Origin: JAKPAM01 sp047601745
GTDB lineage: Bacteria; Pseudomonadota; Gammaproteobacteria; Burkholderiales; Burkholderiaceae_E
Length of the DNA: 64,000 nt
Reading direction: 5' to 3'
NCBI GenBank assembly: GCA_047601745.1
Contig: JASGIS010000001.1
Coordinates: 1,364,001 to 1,428,000 of the forward strand
The notes under the pieces were generated by a model. It did no database searches, was not told the DNA's origin, and saw only the letters and a program-made list of their open reading frames with translations. The position numbers and the translations under genes were made by a program. The stretch's first letter is position 1. The number at the start of each line of letters is the position of its first letter. Below are positions 32,999-42,412 of this stretch, piece by piece.

Positions 32999-34729
32999 TC
33001 AATACCCCATCTTTTTCTTCAGCGCCTGGTCGATCCAGATGCGCGCGTAGATCGGGCCGGGCCGTTCGGCACCGGCGCGCAGCTCGCCGCCGTAGTTCTT
33101 CACCCACGGCCACCAGAACGTGTACGCGTACTGCGTGGGCAGCCAGATATACGGCGCCTTGTCGAGGATCTCGCGCGTCAGCTCGCGGACCGCGAGCTGG
33201 CGGCGACCTTCGTCGCGATCATTGCTCGCCTCTTCGAGCCGTTTGTCGAACGCCGCGTCGGCGTACTGCGCCGGATTCCACAGGCTGCCGCTCTCGAAGT
33301 TCTTGCGCAGCGCGACCGTCGGGTTCGTGTGGCCGCTGTCCATGAAGTAGCCGGCTTCGTTGTTGTGCGTGGTCATCGCCGACAGGAAGGCCGCGTACTC
33401 CATCGGTTGCAGTTCGACCTTGACGCCGACCTGTTCGAGATAAGCGGCGATCAGCGGCAGCAGGTCGACGTGATCGGGCACGCACGAGCAGTACTGGACC
33501 TTGAAGCTGAAGCCCTTCGGGTAGCCGGCCTCGGCCAGCAGCTTCTTGGCCTTGGCGGGGTCGTACGTGAACAGCTCCTTGATCGAATCGGGCATCTTGT
33601 CCAGCGGTTCGTAGTAGCCGACGTAGTCGGTGTGCTGCGGATACCCGAGCAGCTCGGCGTTGTCGTTGTAGAACGACTTGACGATCTCCTGCTTGTTGAC
33701 GGCCATGTTCAGCGCGCGGCGCACGCGGACGTCGTCGAACGGTTTGCGGTCGACCCGCATCGCCAGGAACGTGCCGCGCGTGGACAGCCAGCGCGACCAC
33801 TTGGCCTGCGACGCGCTCTTCTTCAGGTCGTCGGCCGCGCTCCAGCGAACGGCTTCGAGCAGGTCGATCTTGCCGGTGCGGAAAGAAGCGAGCAGCGTCG
33901 ATTCGTCCTTGATCGTGCGGTAGACGAGTTTGTCGACGAACGGCAGCTTGTAGTCGGCGCCGCCGATCGTGACCTTGTCCCAGTAGTTCGGGTTCTTGTC
34001 GTAGGTGTTGGATGTGCCCTGGACGACGTCGGTCAGCATGAACGGGCCGGTGCCGTTGGCGTTCTTCCAGTTGGCGGCGCCGGCGGCGGCCACTTCGTTG
34101 GGCACGATCGCCGAGTAGTAGCCGTAGCCGAACCGGTACTGCCATTCGCCCAGGTAGTACTTGAACTTGAAGACGACCGTGTACTTGTCCGGGGCTTCGA
34201 CCTTCTCGATGTGCTCGTGCGTGCGGACGATGCGCTTGGGGCTCGCCTGGTAGCGGTTGAACGAGTCGACGACGTCCTGCGCCGTCAGTTCGCGCGCCTT
34301 CATCACGCCGGGCTTTTCCGGGAACATCACGCCCTTGCGCAGCTTGATCTCGGCGCGCAGCGGGTTTTCCTTCAGCGCCCAGCTCTCGGCCAGCTCGCCG
34401 CGGATCGCATCGGGCGGGATCCACGCGTCGGCGGTGAAGCCGTACTTGCCGCCCAGGTGCCGCGCCTGCGTCAGGTCGGCGGCGAACAATTGCTCGTAGA
34501 CCTGACCGGTATCCTGGTTGAACTTCCAGTTCCAGTCGGCCTGGTCCCAGGTCAGCGCGCTGATCGTCGGGTTGACGGTGCTGGTCGTCAGCGTGCCGCC
34601 GTACTGCGGCGCGCCCGACGTCTGCGTCTGCGCCTGCGCCGCCACCGGGGCCGGCGCGGCCATCAGCGTCCAGCCGGCGGCCCAGGCGATTGCCAGCGCG
34701 GTCAGCGGCCGCTTCGTTCGGATCGTCAT
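32999..34729 (-). CDS. Peptide ABC transporter substrate-binding protein, family 5, copy 4
   Basis: A 576-residue periplasmic receptor of the SBP_bac_5 (DppA/OppA) family with a Sec leader to about residue 31 ('PAPVAAQA'). It contains 'GTLTTSTVNPTISALTWD', 'LAESWALKENPL' and the C-lobe 'FKVQYCSCVPDH' with a paired-cysteine motif. Unlike the other copies its N-terminus has a longer Ala/Gln linker. It is last of four paralogues and leads into the ATPase genes. Ligand unknown; these proteins bind peptides, sugars, opines or nickel complexes. Confidence 0.93.
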   Translation of the reverse strand: MTIRTKRPLTALAIAWAAGWTLMAAPAPVAAQAQTQTSGAPQYGGTLTTSTVNPTISALTWDQADWNWKFNQDTGQVYEQLFAADLTQARHLGGKYGFTADAWIPPDAIRGELAESWALKENPLRAEIKLRKGVMFPEKPGVMKARELTAQDVVDSFNRYQASPKRIVRTHEHIEKVEAPDKYTVVFKFKYYLGEWQYRFGYGYYSAIVPNEVAAAGAANWKNANGTGPFMLTDVVQGTSNTYDKNPNYWDKVTIGGADYKLPFVDKLVYRTIKDESTLLASFRTGKIDLLEAVRWSAADDLKKSASQAKWSRWLSTRGTFLAMRVDRKPFDDVRVRRALNMAVNKQEIVKSFYNDNAELLGYPQHTDYVGYYEPLDKMPDSIKELFTYDPAKAKKLLAEAGYPKGFSFKVQYCSCVPDHVDLLPLIAAYLEQVGVKVELQPMEYAAFLSAMTTHNNEAGYFMDSGHTNPTVALRKNFESGSLWNPAQYADAAFDKRLEEASNDRDEGRRQLAVRELTREILDKAPYIWLPTQYAYTFWWPWVKNYGGELRAGAERPGPIYARIWIDQALKKKMGY

Positions 34730-34786
34730 CGTGTCTCCGTCGTCATTGCCGTCATGGGCGTCGCTGCATCCGCCGGCATGCGGCGA

Positions 34787-36478
34787 TCAGTATCCCATCT
34801 TCTTCTTCAGCGCCTGATCGATCCAGATTCGCGCGTAGATCGGGCCGGGCCGGTCGCCGCCGGCGCGCAGCTCGCCGCCGTAGTTCTTCACCCACGGCCA
34901 CCACAGCGTGTAGTTGTAGTGCGTCGGCATCCAGATGTACGGCGCCTTGTCGAGGATCTCGCGCGTGATCGCGCGGATCTTTTGCTGCCGCTCGGGTTCG
35001 TCGCGCTCGTCGAGCGCGGCGGCGATCTTCTTGTCGAGCTCGGGATCGGCGTACATCGACGGGTTCCATACCTGGCCCGTCGCGAAGCTCTTGCGCAGCG
35101 TGGTCGTCGGGTTCGTGTGACCGTTGTCCATGAAGTAGCCGGCCGCGTGTTTCTTGGTCGTCATCGCCGACAGGAACGATGCGTACTCCATCGGTTGCAG
35201 TTCGAGCTTGACCCCGACCTGTTCGAGGTAAGCGGCCACCAGCGGCAGCAGGTCGGTATGGTTCGGGCTGCACGAGCAGTACTGGACCTTGAACGAGAAC
35301 CCGTTCGGATAGCCGGCTTCGGCCAGCAGCTTCTTGGCCTTGGCGGGGTCGTACGTGAACAGCTCCTTGACCGAATCGGGCATCTTGTCCAACGGCTCGT
35401 AGTAGCCGATGTAGTCCGGATGCTGCGGGTACCCGAGCAGCTCGGCGTTGCCGTTGTAGTACGACTTGACGATCTCCTGCTTGTTGACGGCCATGTTCAG
35501 CGCGCGGCGCACGCGGATGTCGTCGAACGGCTTGGTGTCGACGCGCATCGCGAGGAAGGTGCCGCGAACGTTCAACCACCTGGACGATTTGAGCTGCGGA
35601 TTGCTCTTGAGCAGTTCTTCGGCCGCGCTCCAGCGAACGGTCTCGAGCAGGTCGATCTTGCCGGTGCGGAACGCCGCGTGCAGCGTCGATTCGTCCTTGA
35701 TCGTGCGGTAGACGAGCTTGTCGACGAACGGCAGCTTGTAGTCCTTGCCGCCGATCGCGACCTTGTCCCAGTAGCCCGGGTTCTTGTCATAAGTGCTGGA
35801 CGTTCCCTGGATGAAGTCGGTCAGCATGAACGGGCCGGTGCCGTTGGCGTTCTTCCAGTTGGCCATGCCGGCATCGACGACCTCTTTGGGAAAGATCCCC
35901 GAGTAATAACCCCAGCCGAAGCGATAGTCCCATTCGGCCAGGTATTGCTTGAACGTGAAGACGACCGTGTGCTTGTCGGGCGCCTCGACCTTCGCGAGGT
36001 GGTCGAAGTAGCCGGGGACCTTCTTCGGGCTCTTTCCCATCCAGTCCAGCGTGTACAGCACGTCGTCGGCGGTCAGCTCGCGGGCCTTCATCACGCCGGG
36101 CTTGTCCGGGAACATCACGCCCTTGCGCAGCTTGATCTCCAGGCGCAGCGGGTCCTCCTTCCATTCCCAGGATTCGGCCAGCTCGCCGCGCATCGCATCG
36201 GTCGGAACCCAGCCGTCGGCGGTGAACGCGTACTTGCCGCCGAACCGCTTGGCCTTGGTCAGGTCGGCGGCGAACAACTGCTCGTAGATCTGGCCGTCGT
36301 CCTGGTTGTACTTCCAGTTCCAGTCGGCGTGGTCCCAGGTCAGCACGCTGATCGTCGGGTTCGCGGTGCTGGTCGTCAGCGTGCCGCCGTATTGCGGCGT
36401 CTCCTGCGCGAGGGCGGGCGTGGCGAAGGCGGCGGCCAGGGCCGCGCCCGCGCACCGTGCGAGCGTACGGGCAAGCAT
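34787..36478 (-). CDS. Peptide ABC transporter substrate-binding protein, family 5, copy 3
   Basis: A 563-residue periplasmic receptor, paralogue of its neighbours. I use ATG 36478: GGAG is well placed and a Sec leader ('CAGAALAAAFATPALAQ') follows at once; the frame continues to 36526 but would precede the leader with polar residues. The pocket segment reads 'FKVQYCSCSPNH'. It differs from copies 1, 2 and 4 in the 'WMGKSPKKVPGYF' region, so ligand preference may differ. Confidence 0.93.
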   Translation of the reverse strand: MLARTLARCAGAALAAAFATPALAQETPQYGGTLTTSTANPTISVLTWDHADWNWKYNQDDGQIYEQLFAADLTKAKRFGGKYAFTADGWVPTDAMRGELAESWEWKEDPLRLEIKLRKGVMFPDKPGVMKARELTADDVLYTLDWMGKSPKKVPGYFDHLAKVEAPDKHTVVFTFKQYLAEWDYRFGWGYYSGIFPKEVVDAGMANWKNANGTGPFMLTDFIQGTSSTYDKNPGYWDKVAIGGKDYKLPFVDKLVYRTIKDESTLHAAFRTGKIDLLETVRWSAAEELLKSNPQLKSSRWLNVRGTFLAMRVDTKPFDDIRVRRALNMAVNKQEIVKSYYNGNAELLGYPQHPDYIGYYEPLDKMPDSVKELFTYDPAKAKKLLAEAGYPNGFSFKVQYCSCSPNHTDLLPLVAAYLEQVGVKLELQPMEYASFLSAMTTKKHAAGYFMDNGHTNPTTTLRKSFATGQVWNPSMYADPELDKKIAAALDERDEPERQQKIRAITREILDKAPYIWMPTHYNYTLWWPWVKNYGGELRAGGDRPGPIYARIWIDQALKKKMGY

Positions 36479-36522
36479 CGAGGTCTCCTCGTCGAATGGG
36501 GCCGCGGCGGCGCGGCCGGGGT

Positions 36523-38262
36523 TCAATATCCCATCTTCTTCTTCAGCGCCTGGTCGATCCAGATCCGTGCGTAGATCGGGCCCGGGCGTTCGGCGCCGGC
36601 ACGCAGCTCGCCGTCATAGTTCTTCACCCACGGCCACCACGCGGTGTACACATAAGGCGTCGGCAGCCAGATGTACGGGGCCTTGTCGAGGATCTCGCGC
36701 GTCATCTCCTTGAGCATCGTCTGGCGCTTGCCCTCGTCGCGTTCGGCGTAGACGGTGGCCATCTTCTTGTCGTACTCGGGGTCGGCGTACATCGACGGAT
36801 TCCACGTCTGGCCGCTGACGAAGCTCTTGCGGATCGTCGTCGTCGGGTTCGTGTGGCCGTTGTCCATCATGTAGCCGGCCGCGTGCTTCTTGGTCGTCAT
36901 CGCCGACAGGAAGGCCGCGTATTCCATCGGCTGCAGCTCGACCTTGACGCCGACCTGCTCGAGATAGGCGGTGATCAGCGGCAGCAGATCGGTATGGTGC
37001 GGCGCGCACGAGCAGTACTGGACCTTGAAGCTGAAACCTTTCGGGTAGCCGGCCTCGGCCAGCAGCTTCTTGGCCTTGTCGGGGTTGTAGGTGAACAGCT
37101 CCTTGACCGAGTCCGGCATCTTGTCCAGCGGCTCGTAATAGCCGACGTAGTCCGGATGCTGCGGATAGCCGAGGATATCGGCGTTGCCGTTGTAGTACGA
37201 CTTGATGATCTCCTGCTTGTCGACGGCCATGTTCAGCGCGCGGCGCACGCGGACGTCGTCGAACGGCTTGGTATCGACGCGCATCGCCAGGAACATGCCG
37301 CGCGCGCTGAGCCACTTCGACCATTTGAGCTGGGGCGCGCTCTTCTTCAGTTCGTCGACGGCGCTCCAGCGGATCGCCTCGACCATGTCGATCTTGCCGG
37401 TGCGCAAGGCCGCGTGCAGCGTCGATTCGTCCTTGATCAGCCGGTAGACGACCTTGTCGACGAACGGCAGCTTGTAGTCCTTGCCGCCGAGCGTGATCTT
37501 GTCCCAGTAGTTCGGGTTCTTGTCGTAGGTGTTGGACGTGCCCTGGATGAAGTCCGTCAGCATGAACGGACCGGTGCCGTTGGCGTTCTTCCAGTTGGCC
37601 ATGCCGGCGTCGACGACCTCTTTCGGCACGATGCCCGAGTAGTAGCCCCAGCCGAAGCGGTAATCCCACTCGGCGTTGTACTCCTTGAACGTGAACACGA
37701 CCTTGTGCTTGCCGACGGCTTCGACCTTCTCGATATGGTCGAAGTACGACGGGACTTTCTTCGGACTCTTGTCGATCCGCTCGTAGCTGAAGACGACGTC
37801 GTCGGCGACCAGCTCGCGGGCCTTCATCACGCCGGGCTTGTCCGGGAACATCACGCCCTTGCGCAGCGTGACTTCGACGCGCGTCGGCTTGTCCTTCAGC
37901 TCCCAGGACTCGGCCAGCTCGCCGCGGATCGCGTCGGTCGGCAGCCAGGCGTCGGCGGTGAACGCGTACTTGCCGCCGTATTGCTTGGCCTTGGTCAGGT
38001 CGGCCGCGAACAACTGCTCGTAGACCTGGCCGTCGTCCTGGTTGTACTTCCAGTTCCAGTCGGCGTGATCCCAGGTCAGCGCGCTGATCGTCGGGTTGAC
38101 GGTGCTGGTCGTCAGCGTGCCGCCGTACTGCGGGGTTTCCTGCGCGAAGGCGGGCGCGGCGGCCAGCCAGGCGGTGCCGGCCAGCAGCGCGAAGACGCCG
38201 GCGGCCGGGCGGGGGCGCATCCGGCGGATCGGATCAGGGTGGGGGGGGCGGGCGTCGGGCAT
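36523..38262 (-). CDS. Peptide ABC transporter substrate-binding protein, family 5, copy 2
   Basis: A 579-residue periplasmic receptor. Start at 38262 has GGAG five bases upstream and an Arg-rich Sec leader ending near 'AAAPAFAQ'. It is closest to copy 1 in the middle domain ('DDVVFSYERIDKSPKKVP') and shares 'FKVQYCSCAPHH' with copies 3 and 4. Lies 44 bp upstream of copy 3's start. Confidence 0.93.
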   Translation of the reverse strand: MPDARPPHPDPIRRMRPRPAAGVFALLAGTAWLAAAPAFAQETPQYGGTLTTSTVNPTISALTWDHADWNWKYNQDDGQVYEQLFAADLTKAKQYGGKYAFTADAWLPTDAIRGELAESWELKDKPTRVEVTLRKGVMFPDKPGVMKARELVADDVVFSYERIDKSPKKVPSYFDHIEKVEAVGKHKVVFTFKEYNAEWDYRFGWGYYSGIVPKEVVDAGMANWKNANGTGPFMLTDFIQGTSNTYDKNPNYWDKITLGGKDYKLPFVDKVVYRLIKDESTLHAALRTGKIDMVEAIRWSAVDELKKSAPQLKWSKWLSARGMFLAMRVDTKPFDDVRVRRALNMAVDKQEIIKSYYNGNADILGYPQHPDYVGYYEPLDKMPDSVKELFTYNPDKAKKLLAEAGYPKGFSFKVQYCSCAPHHTDLLPLITAYLEQVGVKVELQPMEYAAFLSAMTTKKHAAGYMMDNGHTNPTTTIRKSFVSGQTWNPSMYADPEYDKKMATVYAERDEGKRQTMLKEMTREILDKAPYIWLPTPYVYTAWWPWVKNYDGELRAGAERPGPIYARIWIDQALKKKMGY

Positions 38263-38365
38263 CTCGTCTCCGTCTGTGGATTCGCGCGGCCGCGGCAGGA
38301 TCGCCGGCGGTCGCGCGGAGGGTCGCCCGGTCGGCGACCCGTGGGTGGCGTTGGCGGGTAAGGGG

Positions 38366-40105
38366 TCAGTAGCTCATCTTCTTCTTCAGCGCCTGGTCGA
38401 TCCAGATTCGCGCGTAGATCGGGCCCGGGCGTTCGGCGCCGGCGCGCAGCTCGCCGTCATAGTTCTTCACCCACGGCCACCACGCGGTGTACACGTAGCG
38501 CGTCGGCAGCCAGATGTACGGGGCCTTGTCGATGATCTCGCGCGTCATGTCCTTGAGCATCGCCTGGCGCTTGCCTTCGTCGCGTTCGGCGTAAGCGGCG
38601 GCCATCTTCTTGTCGAACTCGGGATCGGCGTACATCGACGGGTTCCAGGTCTGGCCGGTGCCGAAGCTCTTGCGCAGCGTGGTCGTCGGATTCGTGTGGC
38701 CGTTGTCCATGAAATAGCCGGCCGTGTGGGTCTTGGACGTCATCGCCGACAGGTAGGCCGCGTACTCCATCGGCTGCAGCTCCATCTTGACGCCGACCTG
38801 TTCGAGGTAAGCGGCGATCAGCGGAATCAGGTCGACGTGATCGGGGTTGCCGGCGAAGTACTGGACCTTGAAGCTGAAGCCCTTCGGATAGCCGGCCTCG
38901 GCCAGCAGCTTCTTGGCCTTGTCGGGGTTGTACGTGTACAGCTCCTTGACCGAATCGGGCATCTTGTCGAGCGGCTCGTAGTAGCCGACGTAGTCCGGGT
39001 GCTGCGGGTAGCCGAAGATGTCGGCGTTGCCGTTGTAGTAGGACTTGACGATCTCCTGCTTGTTGACGGCCATGTTCAGCGCGCGGCGCACGCGGATGTC
39101 GTCGAACGGCTTCTGGTCGACGCGCATCGCGAGGAAGGTGCCGCGGGTGTTCAACCATCTGGACCACTTGAGCTGAGGGGCGCTCTTCTTCAGCTCGTCG
39201 ACGGCGCTCCAGCGGATCGCCTCGACCAGATCGATCTTGCCGGTTCGCAGCGAGGCGAGCAGCGTCGATTCGTCCTTGATCAGCCGGTAGACGATCTTGT
39301 CGACGAACGGCAGCTTGTAGTCGGTGCCGTCGATCCTGGTCTTGTCCCAGTAATCGGGGTTCTTGTCATAAGTGCTGGACGTGCCCTGGATGACGTCGGT
39401 CAGCATGAACGGACCGGTGCCGTTGGCGTTCTTCCAGTTGGCCATGCCGGCGTCGGAGACTTCCTTCGGCGCGATGCCCGAGTAGTAGCCCCAGCCGAAC
39501 CGGTAATCCCATTCGGCGTTGTACTCCTTGAACGTGAACACGACCGTATGCTTGTCGCGGGCCTCGACCTTGTCGATGTGGTCGAAATACTGCGGCAGGC
39601 GTTTCGGGCTCTTGTCGAGCCGGTTGTAGCTGAAGACGACGTCGTCGGCGACTAGCTCGCGGGCCTTCATCACGCCGGGCTTGTCCGGGAACATCACGCC
39701 CTTGCGCAGCTTGATCTCGACGCGCAGCGGATTTTCCTTCCACTCCCAGGACTCGGCCAATTCGCCGCGGATCGCATCGGTCGGCAACCACGCGTCGGCG
39801 GTGAATCCGTATTTGCCGCCGAATCGCCTGGCCTTGCCCAGGTCGGCGACGAACAACTGCTCGTAGACCTGGCCGTCGTCCTGGTTGAACTTCCAGTTCC
39901 AGTCGGCGTGATCCCAGGTCAACGCGCTGATCGTCGGGTTGACGGTGCTGGTCGTCAACGTGCCGCCGTACTGCGGCTTGTCCTGCGCCTGGACGATCGA
40001 TGAACACAGGCTCAGCGCGGTCGTCACCACGAGGCCGGCGCCCAGCGTCAATGCAACGGGCAATCGGCGACGGGTCGAACGTCTGGCCTGGGAGCGGGTC
40101 AACAT
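38366..40105 (-). CDS. Peptide ABC transporter substrate-binding protein, family 5, copy 1
   Basis: A 579-residue periplasmic receptor and the first of the four paralogues. ATG 40105 has GGAG at good distance and a leader with an RRR cluster then a hydrophobic run to 'SSIVQAQ'. In the pocket where the others read 'QYCSC(V/S/A)P', this copy reads 'QYFAGNPDH', so both cysteines are gone. It ends in 'KKKMSY' rather than 'KKKMGY'. It follows the permease genes after a 171-bp spacer. Confidence 0.93.
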   Translation of the reverse strand: MLTRSQARRSTRRRLPVALTLGAGLVVTTALSLCSSIVQAQDKPQYGGTLTTSTVNPTISALTWDHADWNWKFNQDDGQVYEQLFVADLGKARRFGGKYGFTADAWLPTDAIRGELAESWEWKENPLRVEIKLRKGVMFPDKPGVMKARELVADDVVFSYNRLDKSPKRLPQYFDHIDKVEARDKHTVVFTFKEYNAEWDYRFGWGYYSGIAPKEVSDAGMANWKNANGTGPFMLTDVIQGTSSTYDKNPDYWDKTRIDGTDYKLPFVDKIVYRLIKDESTLLASLRTGKIDLVEAIRWSAVDELKKSAPQLKWSRWLNTRGTFLAMRVDQKPFDDIRVRRALNMAVNKQEIVKSYYNGNADIFGYPQHPDYVGYYEPLDKMPDSVKELYTYNPDKAKKLLAEAGYPKGFSFKVQYFAGNPDHVDLIPLIAAYLEQVGVKMELQPMEYAAYLSAMTSKTHTAGYFMDNGHTNPTTTLRKSFGTGQTWNPSMYADPEFDKKMAAAYAERDEGKRQAMLKDMTREIIDKAPYIWLPTRYVYTAWWPWVKNYDGELRAGAERPGPIYARIWIDQALKKKMSY

Positions 40106-40148
40106 CGGGTGAGTCTCCTTCGAGGGCCGGCGAGCGGCCGGTGATGCA

Positions 40149-40180
40149 GTGAAGCGGTGAAGCCGTGAAGCCGTGAAGCG
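40149..40180. repeat. Short tandem repeat in the permease-receptor spacer
   Basis: Units of about nine bases built on GTGAAGCCG/GTGAAGCGG repeat four times in the 171-bp gap between the DppC-like gene and receptor copy 1. No function is evident; such a run could change length by slippage and alter spacing to the downstream start. Confidence 0.6.
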
Positions 40181-40276
40181 GGGCCGGGGATCCGGTCCGG
40201 TCCGCCGCAAGGGGGCGTGCCGGCGGACGCGGCGGCCGGTGCCGGCCCGGGAGCGCCCCCGGGGCCGGCGTCCGGC

Positions 40277-41173
40277 TCAGCGCGAACCGCGCATCCGCGG
40301 ATCGAGCAGGTCGCGCAGCGCGTCGCCGAACACGTTGGTCGCGTAGACGACGATCGTCAGGCACAACCCCGGCGCGATCACGAGCCACGGTCCCTGGAAC
40401 ATGTACGTGCGTCCGCTGCCCGACAGCAGGCCGCCCCAGGTCGGCGCCGGCGGCGGCACGCCCAGGCCGAGGAACGCCAGGCCCGATTCGGCCAGGATCA
40501 CGGCGCCGACGCGGGTCGTGAACAGCACGATGATCGGCGGCATCACGTTGGGCAGGATGTGTTTCCACAGGATGCGCCAGGTCGACGCACCGATCGACTG
40601 CGCGGCATGCACGTACATGTTCTCGCGCACCGACAGCACCGCGCCGCGGATGATCCGCGAGCCGGCGATGCCCAGCAGCAGCCCCAGCGTGCCGATGATC
40701 TGCGGCATGCCGGGGCCGAGCACCGAGACGACGACGATAAGGATGACCAGGTCCGGAAAGCTCATCCATGCGTCGACGAGCCGCTGCGAGACCATGTCGG
40801 TCCTGCCGCCGACGTAGCCGGTGAAGATGCCGATGGCCGTCGAGATGACTGTGGCCAGCGCCGCGGCCGACAGGCCGATGATGACCGATAGCTGCGCGCC
40901 GTACAGGCAGCGCGAGAACAGGTCGCGGCCCAGGTGGTCGGTGCCGAACCAGAACTGCGCGGACGGCGGCTTCAGCCGGTTGATCGGGCTGATCTGGTTG
41001 TAGCCGTAGGGCGCCAGAAAGTCGGCGAAGACGCCGCAGAACAGGAACAGCAGGAAGATGATCGCGCCGACCGCGCCCAGCGGCTTGTCGCGGAACAGCC
41101 GGCGCAGGAAGACGCGGAAGGGCCGCGGCTTGGCCACGGGTGCGGGGAGCAGGTCGTCGGCGACGGTGGCCAT
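40277..41173 (-). CDS. Peptide/nickel ABC transporter permease (DppC-like)
   Basis: A 298-residue inner-membrane permease. It has the OppC N-terminal domain ('FRVFLRRLFRDKPLGAVGA' and a first membrane helix), five more helices and the EAA loop ('AAQSIGASTWRILWKHILPN') that contacts the ATPase. Start codon is one base after the stop of the DppB-like gene. Forms the translocation channel with that protein. Confidence 0.93.
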   Translation of the reverse strand: MATVADDLLPAPVAKPRPFRVFLRRLFRDKPLGAVGAIIFLLFLFCGVFADFLAPYGYNQISPINRLKPPSAQFWFGTDHLGRDLFSRCLYGAQLSVIIGLSAAALATVISTAIGIFTGYVGGRTDMVSQRLVDAWMSFPDLVILIVVVSVLGPGMPQIIGTLGLLLGIAGSRIIRGAVLSVRENMYVHAAQSIGASTWRILWKHILPNVMPPIIVLFTTRVGAVILAESGLAFLGLGVPPPAPTWGGLLSGSGRTYMFQGPWLVIAPGLCLTIVVYATNVFGDALRDLLDPRMRGSR

Positions 41174-41174
41174 G

Positions 41175-42131
41175 TCAGCGGTACCTCACCTTCGGATCGA
41201 GCAGGCCGTAACTGAGGTCGACCAGCAGGTTGATGAGCATCACGGCCACGCCGACGACGAGGAACACGCCGGTGACGATCGGGTAATCGCGCTGGCTGAC
41301 CGCCTCGAGCAGCAGCATGCCCATGCCGGGGATCACGAAGATCTGTTCGAGGATCACGGTGCCGCCGATCAGGATCGGCGCCTGCAGCCCGATCAGCGTG
41401 ACGACCGGGATCAGCGCGTTGCGCAGCGCGTGGCGGACGATGACCAGCCATTCGTTCAGGCCCTTGGCCCAGGCGGTGCGGATGTAGTCCTGGCGCAGCA
41501 CCTCGAGCATCATCGTGCGCATCATCCGCATCGTGACGGCCGACAGCGCGGCGCCCAGGATCAGCGCCGGCAGCCACATCTGGTTCAGGTTGTGCAGCGG
41601 GTCCTGCAGGAACGGCACGTAGCTGGTCTCGGGCGACCAGCCCCAGAGGATCGACGGGATCACCATCACCATCGTGCCCATCCAGAAGCTGGGTACGGCC
41701 AGCATCAGGATCGAGAACGAGCGCGTGATGTAGTCGCCGGCGGTGTCCTGGCGGATCGCCGAGTAGATGCCGATCGGGATCGCGAAGACCAGCGCGACCA
41801 GCAGCGACAGCGCGCCCAGTTCGAGCGTGACCGGCAGGCGTTCGCGCAACACCTCGGCGACCGGCGTGCCGCGCCACAGCGAGGTGCCGAAATCGCCGTG
41901 GAGCACGATTCCGCCGATCCAGTGCAGATACTGTTCCCACATCGGCTTGTCCAGGCCCAGCGCCTGCATCAGCTGATCGCGGGTCATCTTGTCCGCGCCG
42001 ATGTCGTTCTGCGACAGCATCAGATCGATGATGTCGCCGGGAATCAGCCGGACCGTGACGAACACGATCAGGCTGGCGAAGAACAACGTGGGCAGCAGGG
42101 CCAGCAGACGACGCGCGATATAGGCGTTCAT
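41175..42131 (-). CDS. Peptide/nickel ABC transporter permease (DppB-like)
   Basis: A 318-residue inner-membrane permease with the N-terminal 'YIARRLLALLPTLFFASLIVF' helix, the DppB/OppB motif 'ALGLDKPMWEQYLHW', and the EAA loop ('IRTAWAKGLNEWLVIVRHAL'). I use ATG 42131, which places the first helix at the N-terminus and follows a G-rich stretch; the frame runs to 42257. It is the first gene of the operon. Confidence 0.92.
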   Translation of the reverse strand: MNAYIARRLLALLPTLFFASLIVFVTVRLIPGDIIDLMLSQNDIGADKMTRDQLMQALGLDKPMWEQYLHWIGGIVLHGDFGTSLWRGTPVAEVLRERLPVTLELGALSLLVALVFAIPIGIYSAIRQDTAGDYITRSFSILMLAVPSFWMGTMVMVIPSILWGWSPETSYVPFLQDPLHNLNQMWLPALILGAALSAVTMRMMRTMMLEVLRQDYIRTAWAKGLNEWLVIVRHALRNALIPVVTLIGLQAPILIGGTVILEQIFVIPGMGMLLLEAVSQRDYPIVTGVFLVVGVAVMLINLLVDLSYGLLDPKVRYR

Positions 42132-42339
42132 CCGAGCCCCCGTACTGACTGTTCGATTCGACCGGTGTCGACTCGCATGGCGTCTCCTCCGTGCGCTGTC
42201 GCCGAACCGTCGATGCTTTGTGTTCGAAACCTGAATGTTCGAAACCGGCAACTGCATTCCGGCGCATCGGGCCGACGCCTATCCTCCGCGGAGTCTACAT
42301 ACCCGGAATTCGAAGCGAAGTTAGGGATATCCCGTTCCG

Positions 42340-42359
42340 GAGGATCCGCGCGGATCCTC
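42340..42359. terminator. 20-bp perfect palindrome, possible terminator or operator
   Basis: GAGGATCCGC followed by GCGGATCCTC forms a perfect 20-bp palindrome 54 bp past the stop of the Zn-ribbon gene and within the 281-bp gap (42132-42412) before the dpp-type operon. No U-tract follows on either strand, so it may equally be an operator for the transport operon. Nothing else is evident in that gap. Confidence 0.35.
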
Positions 42360-42412
42360 GGAGCGCCGGAGTGCCGGAGCGGCGCGCCGGCGGCGCCGCG
42401 TCCGGCGTGCGC

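Larger units (their letters stand above)
32999..40105 (-). repeat. Tandem array of four paralogous substrate-binding protein genes
   Basis: Four genes of 563-579 codons repeat head to tail with spacers of 44-103 bp. They share long near-identical stretches, for example the segments around 'GPIYARIWIDQALKKKM' at every C-terminus and 'VNPTISALTWDHADWNWK' at the N-termini. This is a tandem quadruplication with divergence, and a likely site of unequal recombination. Confidence 0.9.
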
